DNA of 26,455 nucleotides from NCBI GenBank assembly GCA_043780275.1, contig JAYWCV010000108.1, forward strand, positions 1-26,455, read 5' to 3'. This document shows, one piece after another, positions 12,552 to 21,394 of this stretch. The position numbers were made by a program, and so were the translations under genes. The DNA comes from MGR-bin208 sp043780275. Lineage in GTDB: Bacteria > Bacteroidota > Bacteroidia > Chitinophagales > Chitinophagaceae. The notes under the pieces were generated by a model, which did no database searches, was not told where the DNA came from, and saw only the letters and a list, made by a program, of their open reading frames with translations. Position 1 is the stretch's first letter. Each line of letters begins with the position of its first letter.

Positions 12552-13358
12552 TTAATGAGGATTTAAATCATTCGATTCATTGCCGAATTCATTGAATTCA
12601 GTCTGTGCTTCTTCATGCAGATATTCTTTTCGTTTTAACTCAAAATTTCTGCCTAAGTATAGCCGTTTCACATGTTCGTCTGCAGCTAATTCTTCTGCCG
12701 TTCCATGTTTGAATATGCTTCCTTCTATAAGCATATATGCCCGGTCGCAGATGGATAAGGTTTCCGTAACATTATGATCGGTAATGAGGATACCGATATT
12801 TTTAAATTTCAAACGGGCAACAATAGCCTGAATATCTTCTACAGCTATCGGGTCAATGCCGGCAAAGGGTTCATCCAATAAAATAAATTTGGGATCTACC
12901 GCTAAAGCTCTTGCAATTTCAGTACGTCTGCGTTCACCTCCACTTAATACATCACCATTACTTTTTCGAACATGTTGCAAACGAAATTCATTCAGTAATT
13001 TTTCGAGTCTTTCTTTTTGTTCGGCTTTTGTCAGCTTGGTCATTTCCAATACGGCTGCAATATTATCCTCCACAGTTAATTTGCGAAAAATGGAAGCCTC
13101 CTGGGGTAAATAACCAATGCCCATTTGTGCCCTTTTATACATGGGAAGCTTAGTTATATTCATGTCATTTAAATACACATCTCCATCATCGGGTCTTATT
13201 AATCCGACCACCATATAGAAAGTTGTGGTTTTGCCGGCACCATTGGGGCCAAGCAAACCAACAATTTCTCCCTGTTGCAGGTTGATGGAAACATGGTTGA
13301 CAACCGTACGGTTGCCGTATTGTTTTACAAGATCCTTTGTATGAATGGATATGATCAA
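12552..13358 (-). CDS. lptB: LptB, ATPase of the lipopolysaccharide exporter
   Basis: 268 residues. A complete ABC ATPase: Walker A GPNGAGKT at 37-44, Q-loop in LPQEASIFRKLT (about 84-95), signature LSGGE at 138-142 (followed by RRR, typical of LptB), Walker B FILLDEP with Glu163, and the switch His195 in ITDHN. Two LptB subunits power LptF/LptG in drawing lipopolysaccharide out of the inner membrane to the Lpt bridge. The last 25 or so residues (rich in Glu and Asn) extend beyond the usual end. It is first in a two-gene minus-strand operon with the GH3-family gene and divergent from metF. Confidence 0.95.
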   Translation of the reverse strand: MIISIHTKDLVKQYGNRTVVNHVSINLQQGEIVGLLGPNGAGKTTTFYMVVGLIRPDDGDVYLNDMNITKLPMYKRAQMGIGYLPQEASIFRKLTVEDNIAAVLEMTKLTKAEQKERLEKLLNEFRLQHVRKSNGDVLSGGERRRTEIARALAVDPKFILLDEPFAGIDPIAVEDIQAIVARLKFKNIGILITDHNVTETLSICDRAYMLIEGSIFKHGTAEELAADEHVKRLYLGRNFELKRKEYLHEEAQTEFNEFGNESNDLNPH

Positions 13359-13375
13359 ATTAAAAAGGTTATCAG

Positions 13376-13383
13376 CAAAAATA
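13376..13383 (-). promoter_or_regulatory. -7 promoter box for lptB
   Basis: Reads TATTTTTG on the minus strand, 17 bases before the ATG; no convincing -33 element. Confidence 0.35.
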
Positions 13384-13515
13384 AGGGATGTGCATTAATT
13401 GAAATGATGAATCTTGTGATAATTCTTTCAAGCTGTTTAATGATAAATAGAAACAGCCTCGGTTTGTGTGGCAGATGATAAAAGGGTTTGAGAGAAACAT
13501 AGTTTAAATCCAAAA

Positions 13516-13545
13516 TTGCATATTGAACTTTCAATATTAAATTTG
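13516..13545 (+). promoter_or_regulatory. Promoter of metF
   Basis: TTG (13516-13518), 19-base spacer, TAAATTTG (13538-13545), 18 bases before the ATG. One of the cleanest Bacteroidota-type promoters in the window. No SAM or cobalamin riboswitch-like structure is apparent in the 205-base divergent spacer. Confidence 0.75.
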
Positions 13546-13563
13546 TAAGATTATTTCTAAAAC

Positions 13564-14514
13564 ATGAAAGTAATTGATCATATCAGTCAGGCAAAGGATA
13601 CCTTGATTTCTTTTGAAGTATTACCACCGTTAAGGGGAAAAGGCATAGACGCATTGTATAAACATCTCGATCCGTTGATGGAGTTTAAACCGGCTTATAT
13701 AAATGTCACCTATCACCGCAGTGAGCATGTTTACAATAAAAATGCAGACGGCAGTTTTCAAAAAGTGATTGTACGAAAGAGGCCGGGAACAGAAAGTATT
13801 TGTGCAGCCATCATGAATAAATATAATGTGGATACGGTTCCACATCTTATCTGTGGCGGGTTTGACGTAAACGATACCGAAGACGCCCTGATCAATTTGC
13901 ATTATTTAGGTATTGATAATGTGTTGGTTTTACGCGGTGATGCGGCAAAAAATGAGACCAGTTTTGAACCGGAACCGGGTGGGCATCAATATGCCAGCGA
14001 TTTGTTGAAACAGGTTGTTGACTTGAATGCGGGTGTTTATGTAGAAGAAGGTCTGAAGGATCCATACAAAACAAAATTTTGTGTGGGTGTTGCGGGTTAC
14101 CCCGAAAAACATTTTGAAGCACCTAATATGGCTTCCGACCTGCGCTACCTGAAAGCCAAAGTGGACCATGGAGCCGAATATATTGTTACACAAATGTTTT
14201 TCGACAATACAAAGTTTTATTCATTTGTAAAATCATGCAGGGAGATTGGCATTACAGTACCCATTATTCCGGGCTTGAAACCAATTTATTCAAAAAAGCA
14301 ATTGACCGTTTTGCCCAAAACATTTCATATTGATTTGCCGGAAGAATTGTCAGGTGAAATATTGAAATGCAAAACAGATTTGGATGTGGAGAAAGTAGGC
14401 ACTGAATGGTTATTGCAACAGTCATTAGACCTGAAAAAGAATGGAGTTCCTGTACTTCACTATTATACTATTGGTAGGCCACATGTAATTGTTGATGTGA
14501 TAAAGGAGTTATAG
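13564..14514 (+). CDS. metF: Methylenetetrahydrofolate reductase
   Basis: 316 residues, close to bacterial MetF length. It reduces 5,10-methylene-THF to 5-methyl-THF with an FAD cofactor, supplying the methyl group for methionine synthesis. Family marks include SFEVLPPLRGKG with the catalytic Glu18, YINVTYH, TVPHLICGGF, the flavin-binding VLVLRGD, FCVGVAGYPEKH, YIVTQMFFD and IPIIPGLKPI. The C-terminal HYYTIGRP is also typical. Cytosolic, and apparently monocistronic with its own promoter, facing away from lptB. Confidence 0.96.
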   Translation: MKVIDHISQAKDTLISFEVLPPLRGKGIDALYKHLDPLMEFKPAYINVTYHRSEHVYNKNADGSFQKVIVRKRPGTESICAAIMNKYNVDTVPHLICGGFDVNDTEDALINLHYLGIDNVLVLRGDAAKNETSFEPEPGGHQYASDLLKQVVDLNAGVYVEEGLKDPYKTKFCVGVAGYPEKHFEAPNMASDLRYLKAKVDHGAEYIVTQMFFDNTKFYSFVKSCREIGITVPIIPGLKPIYSKKQLTVLPKTFHIDLPEELSGEILKCKTDLDVEKVGTEWLLQQSLDLKKNGVPVLHYYTIGRPHVIVDVIKEL

Positions 14515-14682
14515 AGATTGGGTAATTAGGAATTTGTAATTAGGCTTTAGGGGCTGCTACATTTCTTTACAAGGTTTGAAACAAATATCCTGAGCAACTT
14601 TGCCTGAACATAACATTCCGGTTCTTTATAGCCTTTGTAAATCATCAAACGTCATTTACCTAATAACTAATTCCAAATTCCG
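14515..14682. other. Spacer between convergent genes with AT-repeat remnants
   Basis: Remnants of the AATTACGAATT-type repeat occur at both ends: TAATTAGGAATTTGTAATTAGG-like units near 14521-14545 and a roughly inverted counterpart CCTAATAACTAATTCCAAAT at 14658-14677. They could pair and act as a bidirectional stop for the convergent genes. No gene. Confidence 0.4.
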
Positions 14683-16626
14683 TTACTGCGAAATCTCATT
14701 CAGGACTTTCGTATCTATCAGCACCGGATATTTTTTCTTCAATGTCAATATCCATTTTTTCTCCAGGTCATTTTGATAATCATTAATAACTAATCCTTTC
14801 GCTTCGGCATAAGTACGGGGCTCTGCATTTGGATAGAGTTTCAGGATATAGGCAAAAGAAGCGGTGTTGTCGTTCGTATTTGCTTCGGGTTTGGTAATAA
14901 GACCAACTGTAATTTTTTCTTTTTGCATATTAGGTATCTGAGAAAATTCAAATCTTCCGGAATCGGCTACTGTCTTGTCATTCATCTTTTCGGCAACCTC
15001 CTGCCAATGTTCCGGATGTTTAATAAATTCATTGTATACTTCGGTTGCAGATTTTATATCGTTGCTGAAAAAGATAATAGCTTCTGCACTTGCCTGCCAA
15101 TTGTACTTCGGTTTATTTGTAGCAAAAAGTTTTTTTAATTGTACCGAATCGTTTTGTGATTTACCCCAGACTTCATCCTGCATGATTTCGAAGAATAAAT
15201 TTCCTTCTTCAAACTCTTTCATCTGAAAACGAAAATCGGGATTAAAATCTTCCAAATGTTTTGCGTAATAATTCAATACGATTGACCGGTTAAAATCATT
15301 GGCAACATCCGAATAAGATCTGCGACCTGTCCCATCCTGTTTAAATAAATTCACTTCGGCATATTTTACCCATTGATCCACAGGTATCAGGTCTTTTCCT
15401 ATTTTAAGTAAAGTGGATGCTGATTTAATTTTAGTATTTGCCGGGGCAGGTTTAAAACTTAAAGCACTATCTGTAAAATCCCATAAATCCTTCTTCAATG
15501 CAATCAATTGATGAACGGGATAGTTCTTTAAAACCTTGGCAACCTGCGCATCATTTATCAGCGATTTTCTATCGCTTTGATTGATTGCCTGTTTCAATTC
15601 TTCTTTCAGTTTTTTGTCATTAAAATTTTTTGCAACCGGAATTTGTTCATGCAATTTTACAATATGATAACCATATGATGTCAGGATTGGATTGCTTACG
15701 TCATCTTTTTTATGGAGGGTTAAAATAGCTTTTTCAAAATCTGCAGTATAACTGCCTGCACCAAATTCGGCCATTTGGCCACCCATGGCAGCGGTCATTA
15801 CATCATTACTATTTTGTCCAGCCAATATTAAAAAATCTTCTCCTTTTACAAGCAAACTATAAACCGAATCTGCCCGGCGTTTGACTTCTTGCTTCATAGC
15901 ATCTGTGGCTTCGGTGGGAAAAGCAAAAAGTATTTGTGATGCTTTTATTTTTCCCATTGCAGGTCGTTCTTCATTATGTTTAAAAATATGATAGCCACTT
16001 TTTGACCGGATAATCTGTGAGTAATTTCCATGCTGTGAAGTGTAAATAGCATTTTCGAATAAATAAGGTAAGCCGAAGACCGTGATCCAGCCTATATCTC
16101 CTTTGTTTTGTTTGACGGATGGATCTTCCGAAAACTGGATTGCCACATCCGAAAAATTCTTTCCTTGTTGCAATTGCTGATAAGCGCTGTTTATTTTTTT
16201 CAATGATTCAACAGAATCCATCAAACTCAGGTTGTTTTTATAACCGATATAGATATGAGAAACATGAATATCTTTTTGACTTCGCTGAAAAGCTTCTTCT
16301 GAAAGTTTGTTGAGTGTTTCGTTATCGGATAAATAATGATCGATAATTTGTTTTCTCAGGTTTTCTACTTCCGTTTTGATCGTTGGAAGCGTATCCATTT
16401 TCCGGTCGTACGCTTCTCTAACTTTTAACCTGGAGTTGATATACAGTTCAAGGTATTCCTTTATCGAAGATTTCTTGTCCTCATTTACCGAGCTGTTGTT
16501 CTTATTATACGCACGAAGAAATTCTTCAGCATCTACTTTGTATTTACTAAACGTAAAAATGGTTTGAGAAGAAGCTGTGAAAACATAGGCACATAAAAAA
16601 AGAAGTGACAACCATTTTTTATTCAT
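14683..16626 (-). CDS. Periplasmic peptidyl-prolyl isomerase with two parvulin domains
   Basis: 647 residues with a signal peptide (MNKKWLSLLFLCAYVFTASS) and no lipobox. A helical N-terminal part (about 30-115) resembles the SurA/PpiD chaperone region. Two rotamase domains follow: the first about 118-216, with HVSHIYIG, FSDVAIQFSEDPSVKQNKGD-x-GW and SGYHIFK; the second about 226-335, with IKASQILFAF, GGQMAEFGAGSY and YGYHIVKL. The C-terminal 300 residues are a less conserved helical region. It should help fold outer-membrane proteins in the periplasm, as SurA does. The thioredoxin-like gene lies 16 bases upstream on the same strand, so the two form a folding and redox operon. Confidence 0.92.
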   Translation of the reverse strand: MNKKWLSLLFLCAYVFTASSQTIFTFSKYKVDAEEFLRAYNKNNSSVNEDKKSSIKEYLELYINSRLKVREAYDRKMDTLPTIKTEVENLRKQIIDHYLSDNETLNKLSEEAFQRSQKDIHVSHIYIGYKNNLSLMDSVESLKKINSAYQQLQQGKNFSDVAIQFSEDPSVKQNKGDIGWITVFGLPYLFENAIYTSQHGNYSQIIRSKSGYHIFKHNEERPAMGKIKASQILFAFPTEATDAMKQEVKRRADSVYSLLVKGEDFLILAGQNSNDVMTAAMGGQMAEFGAGSYTADFEKAILTLHKKDDVSNPILTSYGYHIVKLHEQIPVAKNFNDKKLKEELKQAINQSDRKSLINDAQVAKVLKNYPVHQLIALKKDLWDFTDSALSFKPAPANTKIKSASTLLKIGKDLIPVDQWVKYAEVNLFKQDGTGRRSYSDVANDFNRSIVLNYYAKHLEDFNPDFRFQMKEFEEGNLFFEIMQDEVWGKSQNDSVQLKKLFATNKPKYNWQASAEAIIFFSNDIKSATEVYNEFIKHPEHWQEVAEKMNDKTVADSGRFEFSQIPNMQKEKITVGLITKPEANTNDNTASFAYILKLYPNAEPRTYAEAKGLVINDYQNDLEKKWILTLKKKYPVLIDTKVLNEISQ

Positions 16627-16642
16627 GACAGAAATTTTATTA

Positions 16643-18076
16643 TTATTTTGGAAGATTCAATTTATGATTCAACACTTCATCTATTTGCTCGAACGATAAT
16701 TTTTTAGCAATGATTCTTTTGTCTTTGTCCAGCAGATACAATGTAGGAAAAGATTTTACATCGTACAACTGGGAGTAGCCGGGAATACCGGAATTTATCC
16801 TGGAATTATCTGCTTCTTTTGAATAATACACATTTATCCAGCTTTGTAAATTGTGTTTGTCGATAAAGGTTAGCCAATCTTCTTTATTGCCATCGGTTTC
16901 TTTCGCAAGGGAAAATATTTTCAGTCCATAGTTTTTCCATTTTTGCTGATAAACCGAATCCAGCTTAGGGAGGGTTTCTTTACAATGACCACAGGTGGGG
17001 TCCCATAAGCAAACAAGGATAAACTCTGCGTTTACAGCATACAGGCTGGTTTTTTTATCAAGCACATCAGGCAGGTTTATATCTGCAGCAGGACTGCCGA
17101 AAATATTAGCCATTAAACTGTAAGCCCTTTCTGTAATTGTTTTTTTACCCGCTTCTGTCAGCCATGAGTATGTTTTATTGGAAAAATATTTTTCATAGAG
17201 GTGAACAAAAATGGCGTCCTCCCACATGTATTTCTGGTTCAGGTAACGGTTCACAAATTTCAATAAAAGAAATTTCTGCATGTCCTCATGGATGTTTGCA
17301 TAGCTCATCATCCAGTCAATTTCTTTAATGACCGAGTCTGCACTGGGGAATACCAGTTGTTCAAAATATTTATCTATTCTCGATTCAAAAAAAGGTGTTC
17401 TGAGTAAACGGCCATCATAAAAATTCACACCATCCCAGAAATGACTTTTAAAATACTTATACGAAAAAAGTGAATCTTCTTTCGGTTGATTTTCAGCCGT
17501 TGCTGTTTCAGGCTCTTTCATGGCATTCAACAAAAACGCCATCATCGAAGCCGGTTGATTTTTCAAAATAGAATTCCTGTATGACTTTACAGAATCATTC
17601 AATTGTTTTAATTGATCATTCCACTTTGCAGAATCGGCATTTGAATTGGCGGAGCTATAATTTTTACCGGCATCTTCCATTTTTTTTCCATAAACATTCA
17701 TGAACTTCTGGTATCCGTTAAAAAGTACATTATCCGGGGAGTTTACAAACTGAATACGGTTCATCAGATCCGTAGAATCGGCAATGACAGAAAAATGTTG
17801 TTGTTTGTCTATTAGTATTTCAAAAAAACCATTTTTGTTTGGATACCCTATCAGATATATACCACCGGGTAATCTCTTGTCCCCTTTAAATAAGCCTTCA
17901 CTTTTGTCATTCAGTTTTACCGAATCAATAATTGGTAACTGTTTACCCAGATAATGTCCAAGATATATGTATTCGTTTTTGAATGGCTTGAAACTGATCT
18001 TTATTTCATACCCGGTTTCCTGGGCATGTAAACTGATGTTGGCAATAAGTAATAGTAAAAGAAAAATTCTTTTCAT
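16643..18076 (-). CDS. TlpA-like thioredoxin-fold protein with DUF4369/DUF5106-type N-terminal part
   Basis: 477 residues with a signal peptide (MKRIFLLLLLIANISLHAQ). Residues about 20-120 form the strand-rich DUF4369-type domain (IYLGHYLGKQLPIIDSVKL, GGIYLIGY). About 125-330 are mostly helical, as in DUF5106. The C-terminal thioredoxin domain (about 332-477) carries the active site C362-G-H-C365 in DPTCGHCKETLPKLD, with the cis-Pro loop in SFPTLYLLDKD. It is probably a periplasmic thiol reductase or oxidase; the direction of electron flow cannot be told from the sequence. It is transcribed ahead of the parvulin gene. Confidence 0.9.
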   Translation of the reverse strand: MKRIFLLLLLIANISLHAQETGYEIKISFKPFKNEYIYLGHYLGKQLPIIDSVKLNDKSEGLFKGDKRLPGGIYLIGYPNKNGFFEILIDKQQHFSVIADSTDLMNRIQFVNSPDNVLFNGYQKFMNVYGKKMEDAGKNYSSANSNADSAKWNDQLKQLNDSVKSYRNSILKNQPASMMAFLLNAMKEPETATAENQPKEDSLFSYKYFKSHFWDGVNFYDGRLLRTPFFESRIDKYFEQLVFPSADSVIKEIDWMMSYANIHEDMQKFLLLKFVNRYLNQKYMWEDAIFVHLYEKYFSNKTYSWLTEAGKKTITERAYSLMANIFGSPAADINLPDVLDKKTSLYAVNAEFILVCLWDPTCGHCKETLPKLDSVYQQKWKNYGLKIFSLAKETDGNKEDWLTFIDKHNLQSWINVYYSKEADNSRINSGIPGYSQLYDVKSFPTLYLLDKDKRIIAKKLSFEQIDEVLNHKLNLPK

Positions 18077-18208
18077 TGGGAAATGAATAAGTCGTAAAGT
18101 TATTTAAAATGATCATGTGTACGGTTAAAAAGATGCTAAAAGCTTTTGAATGGTTGGTCGAATAGATATCTTATTTTTTTGCATTCATATCGATTGATCT
18201 TTGCTGCG

Positions 18209-18216
18209 TACATTTG
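18209..18216 (+). promoter_or_regulatory. -7 promoter box for rlmD
   Basis: TACATTTG, an exact TAnnTTTG match, ending 4 bases before the GTG at 18221. Supports the GTG start and suggests a leaderless transcript. No well-spaced -33 element. Confidence 0.45.
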
Positions 18217-18220
18217 CTGC

Positions 18221-19624
18221 GTGAAAAGGAAAAAGAAAATTATTTTAGAAAATGTTCGGGTGGAAAATTATGCAGCCGAAGGAAAATCGCTGGCCCGTGT
18301 AAACGAAAAAGTTGTCTTTATTGACAATGCCGTACCGGGAGACCTGGTGGATATAAGGCTTCAGAAAAATAAGAAAGACTGGGCACAAGGCACCGCAATT
18401 CATTTTCATGAATACTCATCCGACAGGGTAGAACCTTTTTGTTCTCATTTTACAATCTGTGGTGGCTGCCAATGGCAGATGCTGCCTTATGAAAAACAGT
18501 TACAGTATAAACACAAACAGGTTTTTGAAACACTTCGTCGGATTGGAAAAGTGGACATGCCCGAAATGGAACCCATCTGCGGTGCAGAAGAAACTAGGTT
18601 TTATAGAAATAAGCTGGAATATACATTCTGTAATAAGAGATATTTAATTGCATCCGAACTCAATGATGAAAACATTTCCTCCTATCAGAATGTTTTGGGC
18701 TATCATGTAAAAGGCTTTTTTGATAAAGTAGTGGATATCGACACCTGTTATTTAATGGAAGAACCCAATAATTCAATCAGGTTGGCGGTAAAAGATTTTG
18801 CCATTCAGCATGGTTTTACTTTTTACGATATCCGGATGCATGTTGGTTTATTGCGCACTATGCAATTACGAATATGCACTACCGGTGAAGTGATGGTGAA
18901 TATTGTATTTGGCGAAGATGATGAAAGCAAAAGAAACATGTTGATGGATCATTTGCTGGAGAAAATTCCAGGCATTACTACGCTATTATATACTATCAAT
19001 ACAAAAATGAATGATAGCATGTTCGATCTGGAACCCGTTACTTATATGGGTAAAGGTTATGTGATTGAAAAGTTGGAAGATTTTCAGTTTAAGATCGGAC
19101 CTAAATCATTTTTTCAGACCAATACTAAACAAGCAGAAAATCTTTACCGTATTACCAGGGAATATGCAGAATTAGATGGCACACAAACCGTGTACGATCT
19201 GTATTGCGGTACCGGAAGCATTGGCATATTTTTAAGCAAGCTAGCTAAAAAAATTATAGGTGTAGAAATGATTGAAGCAGCTGTGCTGGATGCGCATGAA
19301 AATGCAAAACTCAACAATTTATCACATACCGATTTTTTTGCAGGAGATGTGATAGATATTTGTAATGATGAATTCTTTGCAGAGCATGGTAAACCCGATG
19401 TAATTATAACTGACCCGCCGAGAGCAGGGATGCACGAAAAGCTGACCCGGAAAATTCTTGACATGGAAGCGCCGATAGTGGTTTATGTTAGCTGTAACCC
19501 GGCAACACAGGCAAGAGATTTAGAGATTTTAAGCGAAAAATATAAGGTAACCAAAGTAAGGCCGGTTGATATGTTCCCACATACGCATCATATTGAGAAT
19601 GTAGTTCAGCTGAAATTGAAATAA
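18221..19624 (+). CDS. rlmD: 23S rRNA (uracil-C5) methyltransferase, RlmD type
   Basis: 467 residues from a GTG. The N-terminal TRAM domain (KKKIILENVRVENYAAEGKS to about 60) binds RNA. An iron-sulfur cluster motif C-x5-C-x2-C is in PFCSHFTICGGCQW. The C-terminal Rossmann methyltransferase shows the SAM motif YDLYCGTGSIGIFL, the DPPRAGMH motif and the catalytic Cys in VYVSCNPATQARDL. Family members put a methyl group on a 23S rRNA uracil (U1939 in E. coli for RlmD). The GTG was chosen because the family begins at the TRAM domain, a TACATTTG box abuts it, and an ATG at 18146 would add 25 unlikely residues. Distinguishing RlmD from the related RlmCD or TrmA needs a tree. Confidence 0.9.
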   Translation: MKRKKKIILENVRVENYAAEGKSLARVNEKVVFIDNAVPGDLVDIRLQKNKKDWAQGTAIHFHEYSSDRVEPFCSHFTICGGCQWQMLPYEKQLQYKHKQVFETLRRIGKVDMPEMEPICGAEETRFYRNKLEYTFCNKRYLIASELNDENISSYQNVLGYHVKGFFDKVVDIDTCYLMEEPNNSIRLAVKDFAIQHGFTFYDIRMHVGLLRTMQLRICTTGEVMVNIVFGEDDESKRNMLMDHLLEKIPGITTLLYTINTKMNDSMFDLEPVTYMGKGYVIEKLEDFQFKIGPKSFFQTNTKQAENLYRITREYAELDGTQTVYDLYCGTGSIGIFLSKLAKKIIGVEMIEAAVLDAHENAKLNNLSHTDFFAGDVIDICNDEFFAEHGKPDVIITDPPRAGMHEKLTRKILDMEAPIVVYVSCNPATQARDLEILSEKYKVTKVRPVDMFPHTHHIENVVQLKLK

Positions 19625-19680
19625 AAAAGCCGGATTATCTATATGGTTAACAGCATTCATTATTACACTAATTTTAAAGC

Positions 19681-20388
19681 ATGAATCAATTCAGAGTAAG
19701 TACCGACAGTTTTCCACCAATTGTAAAAAATCTTTTGATCATTAATGTGTTGGTATATATAGCACAAATTACGGTGGGTACACAGATAGACCTTACAAGT
19801 AAACTGATGCTTTGGCCAATATTTGCACCTGATTTTTTGAACTTTAAAAGTTTCCGGCCCGAACAATTATTTACCCATCTTTTTGCGCATTCACCATCTT
19901 CATTCTTTCATATTATTTTCAACATGTTTGCTCTCTGGATGTTTGGCCGGGTGTTGGAAAATGTTTGGGGTGCAAAACGATTTTTATTTTTTTACATTGC
20001 CTGTGGGTTGGGTGCAGCAGCTTGTCATTTACTGGTAGAATATATTCGCTACGAGCAAATACTGGTAGCCATGGAAGCTGGTAATGAAGCGGCTGTTATC
20101 CGGTTGGCACAAACCATTGGTCCTGCCTTAGGTGCTTCCGGTGCGATTATGGGTGTATTTGCAGCCTTTGCTTATTTGTTCCCAAATACGGAGTTATACA
20201 TCATGTTTATTCCTTTTCCAATCAAGGCAAAATGGGCTGTTGTGGGCCTGGCGGCCATTGATTTGTTTACCGGGGTTGCCAATTTCCAGGGAGATAATAT
20301 TGCACACTTTGCTCATTTAGGTGGAGCCATTACAGGTTTTATTATTGTGTTGATCTGGAATAAAACGAATCGAAAAACATTGTACTAA
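19681..20388 (+). CDS. Rhomboid-family intramembrane serine protease 1
   Basis: 235 residues with about six membrane segments and no large extra domain. The catalytic pair is visible: Ser153 in GASGAIMG and His212 in AHFAHLGG. The oxyanion-side His77 and Asn81 in FFHIIFNMFALWMFGR are also present. Rhomboids cut substrates within or near their transmembrane segments; the substrate here is unknown. A paralogue follows 76 bases downstream on the same strand, and an EEP-family gene comes next, forming a likely operon. Confidence 0.94.
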   Translation: MNQFRVSTDSFPPIVKNLLIINVLVYIAQITVGTQIDLTSKLMLWPIFAPDFLNFKSFRPEQLFTHLFAHSPSSFFHIIFNMFALWMFGRVLENVWGAKRFLFFYIACGLGAAACHLLVEYIRYEQILVAMEAGNEAAVIRLAQTIGPALGASGAIMGVFAAFAYLFPNTELYIMFIPFPIKAKWAVVGLAAIDLFTGVANFQGDNIAHFAHLGGAITGFIIVLIWNKTNRKTLY

Positions 20389-20464
20389 AAAGTTAACAGG
20401 CCTTTTTTAGTAAATAACGGTTTCTGCAAAATGCTTTTTGTAATTTTATGATTCACTTTTATAT

Positions 20465-21385
20465 ATGAGCTACTACGAAAAAGATTATAAGCCACGTCAA
20501 AAAATTGGATACTCCGGTGATCCGCTGGCTTTGTTGATTGTCATTAATCTGACTGTGTTTATTGGCTTCATGCTCATAAAAGTCATTTATTATTTAAATC
20601 AGTCTCCTATTGATACATTTTATACTGAAATTCTTGGATGGGTTTCATTGCCAGCTTCATTTGATAAATTAGTATACCGGCCCTGGACCCTCATTACCCA
20701 TATGTTTTTGCATGACAGGGTTTGGCATGTATTCGGAAACATGATCTGGTTATGGGTATTCGGATACATTTTAAAAGACCTGATTGGAGACAAGAAACTG
20801 ATACCCATATACATTTATGGTGGCTTGGCAGGTGCTCTTGCATTTGTTTTTGCATTTAATACATTTAATGTGTTTAGCAATATCTTGCCTCATGCAACGG
20901 CATTGGGTGCATCTGCAGCGGTAATGGCTATTGCCGTTGCTACAACTGTTACGGCGCCCAACTATCGATTTTTTCCGATGCTGAATGGTGGCATACCATT
21001 GTGGGTTATTACCTTGTTATTTCTGGTGATTGATCTGGCAACTATTCCAAATGATAATGCCGGTGGACATATTGCTCATCTTGCCGGCGCATTATCCGGG
21101 TATATTTTCATCGTTCTTTTAAGAAAGGGTTATGATGGCAGTATATGGATGAACAATTTTTTTGATTGGGTGAATGACTTATTCAATCCCAATAAACCCA
21201 AAAAAGGAAAATTGATAAAGGGAGATTTCTTTTACCAAAAAGGAAAGCCGCCGTTTATTAAAAAACCAAAACTTACTCAGCAACGGGTAGATGAATTGCT
21301 CGATAAAATTTCTCAGAAAGGTTATGATCAGCTTACACAGGAAGAGAAGGATTTTTTAAAAAATGCCAGTGAGGAAGAATTGTAA
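20465..21385 (+). CDS. Rhomboid-family intramembrane serine protease 2 with cytosolic tail
   Basis: 306 residues. The catalytic residues are retained as Ser150 in LGASAAVMA and His205 in GGHIAHLAG; His88 and Asn92 are in WHVFGNMIWLWVFG. The motif is GASA rather than the usual GxSG, with an Ala after Ser. After the last membrane segment a tail of about 75 residues (from NNFFDWVNDLF, then a Pro/Lys-rich linker and QRVDELLDKISQKGYDQLT) resembles DUF6576 and is absent from rhomboid 1. It stops 9 bases before the next gene. Confidence 0.93.
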   Translation: MSYYEKDYKPRQKIGYSGDPLALLIVINLTVFIGFMLIKVIYYLNQSPIDTFYTEILGWVSLPASFDKLVYRPWTLITHMFLHDRVWHVFGNMIWLWVFGYILKDLIGDKKLIPIYIYGGLAGALAFVFAFNTFNVFSNILPHATALGASAAVMAIAVATTVTAPNYRFFPMLNGGIPLWVITLLFLVIDLATIPNDNAGGHIAHLAGALSGYIFIVLLRKGYDGSIWMNNFFDWVNDLFNPNKPKKGKLIKGDFFYQKGKPPFIKKPKLTQQRVDELLDKISQKGYDQLTQEEKDFLKNASEEEL

Positions 21386-21394
21386 ATTACCATC

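Noticed and set aside
13359..13563. Riboswitch in front of metF
   Set aside because: No SAM or cobalamin riboswitch-like conserved elements or long stems were found between lptB and metF.
18146..18220. ATG at 18146 as start of rlmD
   Set aside because: The added 25 residues are hydrophobic and unlike the family, and a promoter box lies inside them.
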